This document shows, in pieces, positions 1-5,286 of a DNA stretch of 5,286 bases (position 1 is the stretch's first letter; the number at the start of each line of letters is the position of its first letter). The notes beneath the pieces are model-generated. The model was not told where the DNA came from, ran no database searches, and saw only the letters and a program-made list of their open reading frames with translations. The translations under genes were made by a program, and so were the position numbers. Location of the stretch: assembly GCA_018266095.1 (NCBI GenBank), contig JAFEBC010000004.1:1-5286 (forward strand), read 5' to 3'. This stretch comes from Deltaproteobacteria bacterium. Lineage in GTDB: Bacteria > Myxococcota > Myxococcia > Myxococcales > 40CM-4-68-19.

Positions 1-511
1 CCGCCTCCGCCAGCGTGTCTCCCTCGTGATCCGGCGAGACCACGATGTACCCGTGCGAGGCCAGCTTGACCGTGTAGTACGTCGACTGCCAGCGCATGCC
101 GCCCTGGCCGTGGCTGAAGACCACCAAGGGATACGGCCCGTGCCGGTGCGAGGGCTCTGCGTCGCGCACCGCCGAGGTGTGCAAGAGGGGAAACGCGCCG
201 CCTGCCACCGCCGCCTGCTGCTCGGGCGTCAGCAAGGTGCGCACGTCATAGTCGACCCCGGGCTGCCCGCGCGCGTCGTGCGTGGCCGGGTACCAGATCT
301 CGGTGACGAGCTTGCGCGGCGTGCCATCGCTCTTGGGCCGTGAGGCGTCCAGGAACGTCACCGTGCGCACGCCGACCGGGAACGGCCCGTCGAGCGACGG
401 GTCCGGGCTCGCCGCAGGAGACGCCGGCGCGAACGGCAGCGGATCGAAGTTGATGCAGGCGGAGAGCGAGAGCGCGAGGAGCGCGACGACGGTCGGGGAG
501 AGGTTTCGCAC
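1..511 (-). CDS. Secreted lipoprotein, alpha/beta-hydrolase fold, 3'-truncated by window edge
   Basis: This is the first 170 residues of a probable lipid-anchored serine hydrolase; the rest lies left of the window. The N-terminus MRNLSPTVVALLALSLSAC is a lipoprotein signal peptide with lipobox LSAC and lipidated Cys19, so the protein should sit in the outer membrane or periplasm. A Pro/Ala linker (20-45) follows, then VGVRTVTF (46-53) and EIWYPA (71-76), as seen before the core of PAF-acetylhydrolase/dienelactone-hydrolase-like enzymes. PLVVFSHGQGG (128-138) is the strand-plus-HG motif expected to form the oxyanion hole, and LASHGYIVVSPDHEGD (150-165) is the next helix and strand. The GxSxG nucleophile elbow and the rest of the triad would come later and are not visible, so substrate and activity cannot be judged. 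The GTG start at 511 is chosen because it gives an ideal signal peptide and has AGAGGA six bases upstream. It is transcribed divergently from the FrzS-like gene. Confidence 0.85.
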   Translation of the reverse strand, partial: MRNLSPTVVALLALSLSACINFDPLPFAPASPAASPDPSLDGPFPVGVRTVTFLDASRPKSDGTPRKLVTEIWYPATHDARGQPGVDYDVRTLLTPEQQAAVAGGAFPLLHTSAVRDAEPSHRHGPYPLVVFSHGQGGMRWQSTYYTVKLASHGYIVVSPDHEGDTLAEA

Positions 512-517
512 GGGCGA

Positions 518-523
518 TCCTCT
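518..523 (-). promoter_or_regulatory. Ribosome binding site of the lipoprotein hydrolase (decides GTG start)
   Basis: On the minus strand AGAGGA lies six bases (TCGCCC) before GTG at 511-509. It is a near-consensus Shine-Dalgarno sequence at normal spacing. An ATG at 528-526 is out of frame with the signal peptide, so this site fixes the GTG as the start. Confidence 0.75.
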
Positions 524-593
524 AGCATTGATCGAGGCCCGCTGCGTGCGTGGGACGCCGGGAAGACAGAGGCCGCGGGGCGCCGGACGGCGA

Positions 594-620
594 GTGGGGA
601 ATCTGGCGCACCTTCCCCAC
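594..620. repeat. Perfect 8-bp inverted repeat in divergent intergenic region (possible operator)
   Basis: GTGGGGAA (594-601) and TTCCCCAC (613-620) are exact reverse complements separated by 11 bases. The repeat lies between the two divergent start codons (511 and 687), just upstream of the AT-richer stretch that holds the candidate rightward promoter. The symmetry could be a binding site for a dimeric regulator acting on one or both genes, or a hairpin in a transcript. No T-tract follows either arm, so a simple terminator is unlikely. The repeat itself is seen; the operator role is inferred. Confidence 0.4.
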
Positions 621-645
621 ATGCAAAACAGCATCCCGTTAGAAA

Positions 646-675
646 TTGACACCCTGTGAGGCGCGGCTCTACGCT
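646..675 (+). promoter_or_regulatory. Candidate sigma-70-type promoter for the FrzS-like gene
   Basis: TTGACA (646-651) is a perfect -35 hexamer inside the only AT-richer stretch of the intergenic region. Eighteen bases downstream, TACGCT (670-675) matches the -10 consensus TATAAT at the first, second and last positions only; TCTACG at 668-673 is an alternative with 16-bp spacing. Transcription would begin near 682, leaving only about five bases before ATG 687. That agrees with the lack of a Shine-Dalgarno sequence but makes the leader unusually short. An upstream TAGAAA (640-645) could be a -10 for another promoter, but I see no good -35 for it. Confidence 0.4.
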
Positions 676-686
676 CGCGGTACTCC

Positions 687-2561
687 ATGTCCAAGCGCAT
701 CCTTCTCATCGACTCCGACGAATCCTTTGCGCAGGGCTTGCAGGCAGCCTTTGCGGCTCGTGGGCTCTCCGCCACCACCGCCACCAACAGCGAGAACGGC
801 ATGTCGCTCGCCAAGGCGGAGCCGCCCGATCTCATCGTGGTGTGCGTCGAGGCGCAGCCCACCAACGGCTACATGCTCTGCACGCGCCTGAAGAAGGACG
901 ACGCGCTCAAGGGCATCCCGGTGGTGCTGACCTCGGCGAACGCCACGCCGGATTCCTTCGAGAAGCACAAGAAGCTAAAGACGCGCGCCGAGGAGTACCT
1001 CATCAAGCCGTTCCCGCCGCAGACGCTGCTCGAGAAGGCGGCGGGCCTGCTCGGGATCCAGCTCGCGGAGCCGGCGGCCGAGGAGGAGATCGTCTCCGTC
1101 GACGAGGACGAACCCTTGGGCCTGGGCGATCTGGTCACGGGCGACGACGAGCCGGTGCATCTCTCGGATGCTGAGGCGGCCGAAGCGCAAGGGCTGCAGG
1201 CGCAGCCGGTCGAGGAGTCGGTCGTCGTCGACGAGGTCCAGGAGGTCGAGCAGGTCCAGGAGTCGGCCGCGCACGGGGACGACGACGAGCTCAAGATGTT
1301 CGACGCCGCGTTCGATTCGCTGGCGCCGACGCCCGCGCCCAAGCCCGAGCCGGTGGCCGCCGAGTCCGACGAGCAGGCCTTCGCGCACCTGCGCCTCGCG
1401 CCGCCGCCGGACGACCTCCCCGCCTCGGCCGAGACGACGCTCGAGGAGGCCCCCGCCGAGCCCGAGGCCATGCCGGAGATGCACGAGGTGCCCGCCGAGG
1501 AGCCGGCCGCGCCGGTGGCCGCGAGCGCGACCGCGCCCATCATCCAAGGCGTCGACCCGGCCGTGCACGCCGAGCTCGAGGCCAAGGCCAACGCGCACAC
1601 CGAGACCATCGCGCGGCTGGAGAGCGAGCTGGCCCCGCGCACGGCCGAGCCGGAGGCCGCCAAGAAGGGCGGCGGCACGAGCGCGGATCTGATCAAGCTC
1701 AAGGGCGAGCGCACGCGGCAGGACAAGGAGATCCTCAAGCTCAAGGAGGAGGCGAACGCCAAGGACAAGGAGCTCATCGAGCTGCGCGAGCAGCAGAACG
1801 AGCTGGAGCTGACGGCGTCCACGCTGAAGGACGAGTCGATCAAGCGCGAGGCGGCGGCCAAGTCGCTGCAGCAGCGGGCCGACGCGCTGGCGGCGGCGGC
1901 CAAGAAGTTCGAGCGCGAGCTGGGCACGGCGCGCGAGGAGCTCAAGGCGGTCCCGGGCCTCAAGGCGCGCGTGGCCGAGCTGGAGGCGGTCGACAAGGCG
2001 CACACCGAGCTCAAGGCCCGGCACGCGGACCTGTCCTCTGAGGCCGAGCAGCACAAGGCGCGCGCGGGCGAGCTCGAGACCGAGATCGACCGGCACAAGA
2101 CGCGCGCGGGCGAGCTGGAGACCGAGCTGTCGGGCGCGCGGGCCCTGCACGAGGGCGAGGTCGAGCAGCTCAAGGAGGAGCTCGAGACCTTCAAGGCCGA
2201 CATGGACAAGCTCGAGCAGCAGCTCGCGGCCTCCAAGGGCGAGACGGCCAAGGCCCAGGGCGAGGTCGAGCAGCTCAGGGCGCAGCTCGAGCAGGTGCAG
2301 GGCGACGTCACCGCGCTCACGGGCGAGAAGGACCTCATCTCCGAGGAGCGCGACGAGCTGCGCGGCAAGCTGGAGGAGGCCACGGCGGCGGCGGCGCAGA
2401 ACGAGGAGCGCGCCATCAAGGCCTACCAGCGCATCAAGAGCGACGAGAAGCTGCGCGAGAAGACCAAGAAGGCGCTGCAGATCGCGCTGCAATTGCTCGA
2501 CGAGGTGCCGGCGGGCCTCGAGGGCGAGCTGGGCGAAGCGGTCGAGAAGCAGAGCGCCTGA
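687..2561 (+). CDS. FrzS-like pseudo-receiver / coiled-coil protein (624 aa)
   Basis: Residues 1-125 are a CheY-like receiver closely resembling that of Myxococcus xanthus FrzS, a polar protein that promotes type IV pilus-driven social motility; AglZ has the same architecture. The phosphorylation pocket is degenerate: D9-S10 replaces the usual acidic pair, C53 sits at the canonical Asp position, and E55 matches FrzS Asp55. T82, Y104 and K107-P108 remain, as does H94, equivalent to FrzS His92. Residues about 126-293 are an acidic Pro/Ala/Glu linker, probably disordered. From about 294 to 605 the protein is heptad-rich coiled coil with a Gly break (328-330) and a duplicated 14-residue segment (455-482). 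A basic helix (about 576-606) resembles the C-termini of FrzS/AglZ-type proteins as I recall them. It is longer than FrzS (about 555 aa). ATG 687 is the only reasonable start: an in-frame stop lies at 657-659, and no Shine-Dalgarno sequence is visible. Likely a cytoplasmic scaffold; no motility genes are adjacent, so orthology with FrzS is unproven. Confidence 0.9.
   Translation: MSKRILLIDSDESFAQGLQAAFAARGLSATTATNSENGMSLAKAEPPDLIVVCVEAQPTNGYMLCTRLKKDDALKGIPVVLTSANATPDSFEKHKKLKTRAEEYLIKPFPPQTLLEKAAGLLGIQLAEPAAEEEIVSVDEDEPLGLGDLVTGDDEPVHLSDAEAAEAQGLQAQPVEESVVVDEVQEVEQVQESAAHGDDDELKMFDAAFDSLAPTPAPKPEPVAAESDEQAFAHLRLAPPPDDLPASAETTLEEAPAEPEAMPEMHEVPAEEPAAPVAASATAPIIQGVDPAVHAELEAKANAHTETIARLESELAPRTAEPEAAKKGGGTSADLIKLKGERTRQDKEILKLKEEANAKDKELIELREQQNELELTASTLKDESIKREAAAKSLQQRADALAAAAKKFERELGTAREELKAVPGLKARVAELEAVDKAHTELKARHADLSSEAEQHKARAGELETEIDRHKTRAGELETELSGARALHEGEVEQLKEELETFKADMDKLEQQLAASKGETAKAQGEVEQLRAQLEQVQGDVTALTGEKDLISEERDELRGKLEEATAAAAQNEERAIKAYQRIKSDEKLREKTKKALQIALQLLDEVPAGLEGELGEAVEKQSA
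2049..2132 (+). repeat. 42-bp tandem duplication within the coiled coil
   Basis: Two adjacent 42-base units (2049-2090 and 2091-2132) agree at 34 of 42 positions and encode QHKARAGELETEID and RHKTRAGELETELS. Fourteen residues equal two heptads, so the duplication lengthens the coiled coil without shifting its register. Most differences cluster at the end of the unit. Confidence 0.8.
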
Positions 2562-2582
2562 CGGCTTCGCTGGAGCTCCACA

Positions 2583-2604
2583 AGGGGTGAGCTCCGCTCC
2601 CCCT
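2583..2604. terminator. Candidate bidirectional terminator hairpin between convergent genes
   Basis: AGGGG (2583-2587), a bulged T, and GAGC (2589-2592) pair with GCTC (2596-2599) and CCCCT (2600-2604) around a TCC loop. This gives a nine-pair GC-rich stem between the two convergent stop codons (2561 and 2644). A competing stem, GGAGCTC (2572-2578) with GAGCTCC (2589-2595), overlaps it, and TGGAGCTCCA (2571-2580) is itself a perfect palindrome. Neither strand shows a T-tract, so it is not a classical intrinsic terminator; a role in ending or insulating transcripts is inferred from its position. Confidence 0.45.
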
Positions 2605-2641
2605 GGACCCCCAACAGGCGCCACTCCGATCAACCTCGGAC

Positions 2642-3961
2642 CTACTGGCTCTTCTTCTCCGAGAGATTGCGCGCCGCGGTGGCCAGCGCGTTCGGGATGT
2701 TCTTGTTCTTCGCCAGCGCCTTGAGCTCGGCAGCGCGCAGCAGCGACAGGAAGCGCATCGACACGGCCACCGGGACCTTGGGGTTGTTCACCAGGTTCAC
2801 CTTGATGTTGTAGTGCCGCGTGAGCTGACGGTTGTTGTAGATGTACATCAGCACCTCCTGCGGCAGCACGCGGCTCAAGGAGAGCTTGCTGATCTCCTCC
2901 TCGGTGATGCGCGGGCTCTGCACCACGGCCATCTGCACCAGCTTGTTCGGATCGCGCAGGAGGATGGTGCGGACCTCCTTGTTGCCCTTCTTGTTGGCCC
3001 ACTCGATCTTCTTGGCCACCGAGAGGCGCATGATCTGCTGCGTGATCGACATCTTGCGCGTGTCGGTCTCGCGGGTCTCCTCGTTGACGTGACCCTCTTG
3101 CGTGCCGAACGCGCCGAGCTGCATCAGCTTGGCCTCGGCGTCCTGCTCCTCGAGCGCGCGCTTGGCGGCCGCTTCGGCGCTCTGCTCCTCGCTGAAGGCG
3201 GCGCCACCGAGCACGCGCCGGCGGGCCTCCTTGAAGGCGGGGATGTCGCTGAGGATGAGGCCGCTGCGGACGCAGAAGTCCGTGACGCTGTCGATGACCG
3301 ACGGCTTGGTGGCCGAGTTCAAGCAGAGCGCGCGCACGATGCCGTCGTGGCGCAGGAGGCGAAGCTGGTTCTGCGAGATGATCTCGAGGATGCGGTCGTG
3401 GTTCGAGTGCGCGGCCACGGCGGCGACGGTGCTGTCCGACGCGCCCTGGTTGAGGACGATCATCTCCAGGTATTCGGGCTTGTGCGCCAGCGAGCGCGCG
3501 TAGAAGTCGAGCACCAGGCCCTCGGCCGTCTCGTCGCGCAGGGCGGACGAGGCGATCTTGTCGGGCAGGCTGGTCGCGTTCTTGATGGCCGCCTCGCGCA
3601 CGCCCGGGTCGGCGTCGAAGGTCAGCATGTACAGCGCGGTGGCCATCTCCTTCGGCCCCATGGGCACGAGGCCCTTGGCGCCCATCATGCGCAGGGGGAC
3701 GGGCGCCTTCGGGTCGACGTGCTTGCGGAAGTTCGCGGAGAGGCCCTCGAGCGGGAGCGGGCACACGTCGGATGCGGGCGCCGCCTCTCCAGCGGGCGCA
3801 GCGTCGGGCGCGCCGGGCACGGCCGAACCAACCGGGGCACCACCAGCCGGGGCACCACCAGCCGGGGCCGCGCCAGCCGGGGCACCAGCCGGAGGGACGC
3901 CCGGCGCCGCCGCGGGGACAGCAGGCGCGATCGGGCTCTGGCCTGCGGGCGTGTCGCTCAT
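2642..3961 (-). CDS. HEAT/ARM-like solenoid protein with Gly/Ala/Pro-rich N-terminus (439 aa)
   Basis: No enzymatic motif is recognised. Residues 1-65 are low complexity, built from APAGG-type repeats, with no signal peptide or membrane segment, so the protein is probably cytoplasmic. The rest is largely helical. Residues about 75-235 (for example DPGVREAAIKNATSLPDKI at 118-136) and 305-432 (for example RDPNKLVQMAVVQSPRIT at 336-353, and NNPKVPVAV at 392-400) show the recurring Asn/Asp-Pro, Val, Ala and helix pattern of HEAT/ARM-like solenoids. They are joined by a charged linker (about 255-303). Uncharacterised delta-proteobacterial proteins with this type of C-terminal block are familiar to me, without a known function. 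Such folds usually bind proteins. The start at 3961 is preferred because its ATG overlaps the TGA of the upstream TPR gene (ATGA) and has GGAAGG seven bases upstream. An in-frame start at 4003 would add 14 residues but lies well inside the TPR gene. Last gene of the coaX cluster. Confidence 0.85.
   Translation of the reverse strand: MSDTPAGQSPIAPAVPAAAPGVPPAGAPAGAAPAGGAPAGGAPVGSAVPGAPDAAPAGEAAPASDVCPLPLEGLSANFRKHVDPKAPVPLRMMGAKGLVPMGPKEMATALYMLTFDADPGVREAAIKNATSLPDKIASSALRDETAEGLVLDFYARSLAHKPEYLEMIVLNQGASDSTVAAVAAHSNHDRILEIISQNQLRLLRHDGIVRALCLNSATKPSVIDSVTDFCVRSGLILSDIPAFKEARRRVLGGAAFSEEQSAEAAAKRALEEQDAEAKLMQLGAFGTQEGHVNEETRETDTRKMSITQQIMRLSVAKKIEWANKKGNKEVRTILLRDPNKLVQMAVVQSPRITEEEISKLSLSRVLPQEVLMYIYNNRQLTRHYNIKVNLVNNPKVPVAVSMRFLSLLRAAELKALAKNKNIPNALATAARNLSEKKSQ
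3832..3888 (-). repeat. 15-bp tandem repeats encoding the APAGG-type N-terminus
   Basis: Read on the plus strand, two identical 15-base units beginning CCGGGGCACC (3832-3846 and 3847-3861) are followed by a diverged 15-base unit (3862-3876) and a 12-base unit (3877-3888). All unit lengths are multiples of three, so gains or losses change the length of the disordered N-terminus of the HEAT-like protein without breaking the frame. Confidence 0.8.
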
Positions 3962-4575
3962 GCGATGACCTTCCCTTGCGATTCGCGGCGGCGAGAGAGC
4001 CACCAGGTGAAGCGTCCGAGCCAGCGATTGAGGAACAGGTCGCGCGGCAAGAACGAGATGGGCGGCGACCGGCGCAGCCCCAGCGCGGCGAACTCGCGGC
4101 TCACGCGCGGATCATCGGGCGCCAGCTCGCTGGCCTTGCGCAGCGCCCGCACGGCCTGCTCCTTGTTGCGCGTGGCCACCAGCGCGCGCGCGAGGTTGAT
4201 GAGCCGCTCCGACACGGGCGCGCCCCGCCGCGCGGCCTGCTCGCAGAAGCTGATTCCGCGGTGGCGATCCTTCTCCACCAGCACCAGCGTGAGCCCGTAG
4301 TGGCTGAGCGCGCGCGCGTCGTTGCGATCCTTGAGCCAGGCCTGCTCGAACTTCGCGTGCGCCTCGGCGGGATCGGCCTCGAGCACCGCCCTGCCCTCTT
4401 CGATGAGCGCGTTCACCTCCGGCGAACCCGCGCGCACCGCGGCGTTCACCGGGACCGGCTGCGAGCCCTCGCGCGGCACCCGCTTGACCAGCGCGCGCAG
4501 GGCGTCCTGCTCGGCAGGTGAGGCACCCCGCGCCGGCGTCACGTCGTCCTTGGGCTGGTCCGTCTCGTCGGTCAT
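3958..4575 (-). CDS. Small TPR-repeat protein (205 aa)
   Basis: Residues 1-48 are a charged, Pro-containing and probably disordered N-terminus with no signal peptide. Residues about 50-168 form roughly three tetratricopeptide-like helix pairs: VNALIEEGRAVLEADPAEAH, then NDARALSHYGLTLVLVEKDR, then ERLINLARALVATRNKEQAV followed by ASELAPDDPRV. The Ala/Gly/Leu pattern and the Pro ending the helices are typical of TPRs, which mediate protein-protein contacts. The tail (169-205) is basic and aromatic (FLPRDLFLNRWLGRF) and may bind a membrane or partner. The gene starts 19 bp after the coaX stop with a weak AGAAG eight bases before its ATG. Its TGA overlaps the next ATG by four bases (ATGA), which suggests translational coupling to the HEAT-like protein. 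Partner and process are unknown; I see no enzymatic motif. Confidence 0.85.
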   Translation of the reverse strand: MTDETDQPKDDVTPARGASPAEQDALRALVKRVPREGSQPVPVNAAVRAGSPEVNALIEEGRAVLEADPAEAHAKFEQAWLKDRNDARALSHYGLTLVLVEKDRHRGISFCEQAARRGAPVSERLINLARALVATRNKEQAVRALRKASELAPDDPRVSREFAALGLRRSPPISFLPRDLFLNRWLGRFTWWLSRRRESQGKVIA

Positions 4576-4594
4576 CGCTGCTGCTTCTGCTCTC

Positions 4595-5286
4595 TCAAGT
4601 GTGGGCGCGGTTGCGGTCGTAGATGATGCGCAGGCCGTCGAGGGTGAGCATCTCGTCGACCTCGTCGATGCGCTTGGAGACGTTGGCGAGCAGCGGCGCG
4701 AGTCCGCCCGTGGCCACGACCTTGGTGGCGAAGCCGAGCTCCGCGGCCATCCGCTCGCAGATGCCGTCGACGAGGCCCACGTAGCCGTAGACGATGCCGC
4801 TCTGCATCGAGCTGACCGTGTTGCGTCCCACCACGCGCTCGGGCTTCTCGAAGGCCACGCGCGGCAGCTTGCTCGCGCGCTGGAAGAGCGCCTCCATGGA
4901 GATGCCCACGCCGGGCGCGATGGCGCCGCCGAGATATTCGCCCTTGGGCGTCACCGCGTCGAAGGTGGTGGCCGTGCCGAAGTCGACGATGATGAGCCCC
5001 TGCGGCCAGCGCTCGTGCGCCGCCACCGCGTTGACGATGCGGTCCGCGCCCACCTCGCGCGGGTTGTCGTAGAGCACCGGCATGCCCGTCTTCACGCCCG
5101 GCCCGACGAACGTGGGCTTCTTGTTGAAGAAGCGCAGGCACATCTGCTCGAGCGGGAACGCCATGGGCGGCACGACGCTCGACACGATCACGTCGTGGAT
5201 CTGCTTGAGGTCATGCCCGAGGTAGTGGAACAGCGAGTGCAACTGGAGGCCGTACTCGTCGCCGGTGCGGTCCTTCTCGGTCTGGA
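4595..5286 (-). CDS. coaX: Type III pantothenate kinase, N-terminus beyond window edge
   Basis: CoaX phosphorylates pantothenate with ATP, the first step of coenzyme A synthesis, in the cytoplasm. In this family the enzyme needs a monovalent cation and is not inhibited by CoA. The visible part has 229 residues and begins with QTEKDRTGDEYG, typical of the region about 30 residues into the protein. Family members are about 255-260 aa, so roughly 25-30 residues are missing, including the first ATP-binding motif DxGNT. Visible motifs in order are VSSVVPP, the substrate-site EVGADR (its Asp is an active-site residue in characterised CoaX), the ATPase-fold IIVDFGTATTFD, the GGAIAPGVGISMEALF segment and VVATGG. 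The frame stays open to 5286, so the TTG at 5242 is an internal Leu codon, not a start. It heads the visible part of a minus-strand cluster with the TPR and HEAT-like genes; what lies upstream is not visible. Confidence 0.95.
   Translation of the reverse strand, partial: QTEKDRTGDEYGLQLHSLFHYLGHDLKQIHDVIVSSVVPPMAFPLEQMCLRFFNKKPTFVGPGVKTGMPVLYDNPREVGADRIVNAVAAHERWPQGLIIVDFGTATTFDAVTPKGEYLGGAIAPGVGISMEALFQRASKLPRVAFEKPERVVGRNTVSSMQSGIVYGYVGLVDGICERMAAELGFATKVVATGGLAPLLANVSKRIDEVDEMLTLDGLRIIYDRNRAHT

Larger units (their letters stand above)
512..686. other. Divergent intergenic region between lipoprotein hydrolase and FrzS-like gene
   Basis: These 175 bases separate two divergent start codons. 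From left to right they hold the hydrolase ribosome binding site, a GC-rich stretch with nothing recognised (about 530-590), the 8-bp inverted repeat and the AT-richer candidate promoter for the FrzS-like gene. No convincing promoter was found for the hydrolase, and no small gene or RNA is supported. Confidence 0.6.

Noticed and set aside
524..545. Possible promoter for the lipoprotein hydrolase in the CAATGCTAGAG area on the minus strand
   Set aside because: No -10/-35 pair with acceptable spacing could be found, so no promoter is called.
26..659. Two plus-strand open frames at the left end (26-343 and 282-659)
   Set aside because: They are opposite the lipoprotein hydrolase, which has a lipobox, a ribosome binding site and conserved hydrolase motifs. 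Their own products show no recognisable features.
869..2419. A 516-codon open frame antisense to the FrzS-like gene
   Set aside because: The product is almost entirely Ser/Ala/Arg with many Cys, the expected complement of a Glu/Lys/Leu-rich coiled coil. It has no domain and no start context.
2625..2640. Small TCCGA/TCGGA hairpin just beyond the HEAT-like stop codon
   Set aside because: Only five pairs with a six-base loop and no T-tract; such stems are common by chance in GC-rich DNA.
975..3764. A 929-codon open frame on the minus strand running across the FrzS-like gene, the convergent gap and most of the HEAT-like gene
   Set aside because: Its product is Arg/Leu/Gly/Ala-rich and low complexity, with no recognisable domain. 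It overlaps two well-supported genes in another frame; such frames are expected from strong G/C third-position bias.
3962..4003. Upstream in-frame start for the HEAT-like protein adding 14 residues
   Set aside because: The ATG at 3961 has an ATGA overlap with the TPR stop and a ribosome binding site seven bases away; the extension would lie well inside the TPR gene.
2813..4300. A 495-codon plus-strand open frame opposite the HEAT-like and TPR genes
   Set aside because: Low-complexity Arg/Leu/Gly/Val composition, and it lies antisense to two genes with domain evidence and coupled stop/start codons.
5240..5242. TTG as the start of coaX
   Set aside because: The frame stays open to the window edge, and the upstream residues QTEKDRTGDEYG belong to the CoaX family, so the true start is outside the window.

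Overview
The window is very GC-rich, with G/C at most third codon positions and long spurious open frames on the opposite strand of real genes. It most likely comes from a myxobacterium or close relative (former delta-proteobacteria). The strongest evidence is a FrzS-like pseudo-receiver/coiled-coil protein. A Gly/Ala/Pro-rich HEAT-like protein and a short TPR protein downstream of a type III pantothenate kinase also fit that group.

Layout, left to right. Minus strand 1-511 is the 5' part of a lipoprotein of the alpha/beta-hydrolase fold (PAF-acetylhydrolase/dienelactone-hydrolase-like), cut by the window edge before its catalytic nucleophile. A divergent intergenic region (512-686) holds a perfect 8-bp inverted repeat, an AT-richer stretch and a perfect TTGACA box facing right. 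Plus strand 687-2561 encodes a 624-aa protein: N-terminal degenerate receiver, acidic Pro/Ala-rich linker, long coiled coil and a basic helical C-terminus. A short convergent gap (2562-2641) carries a strong hairpin that could end transcription from both sides.

Minus strand 5286-2642 is a compact gene cluster read right to left. It holds coaX (type III pantothenate kinase, first step of CoA synthesis, N-terminus outside the window), a small TPR protein 19 bp downstream, and a HEAT/ARM-like solenoid protein whose start overlaps the TPR stop as ATGA. The spacing suggests one transcript, with translational coupling of the last two genes. Nothing in the sequence ties the two solenoid proteins to CoA synthesis directly.

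The main point of interest is the FrzS-like protein. It has lost the receiver phosphorylation site (Cys at the canonical Asp position, Ser in the acidic pair), yet keeps the His and Tyr that correspond to the FrzS residues needed for polar targeting. That points to a phosphorylation-independent localisation or scaffold module. No RNA genes, CRISPR arrays, insertion sequences or attachment sites were seen.
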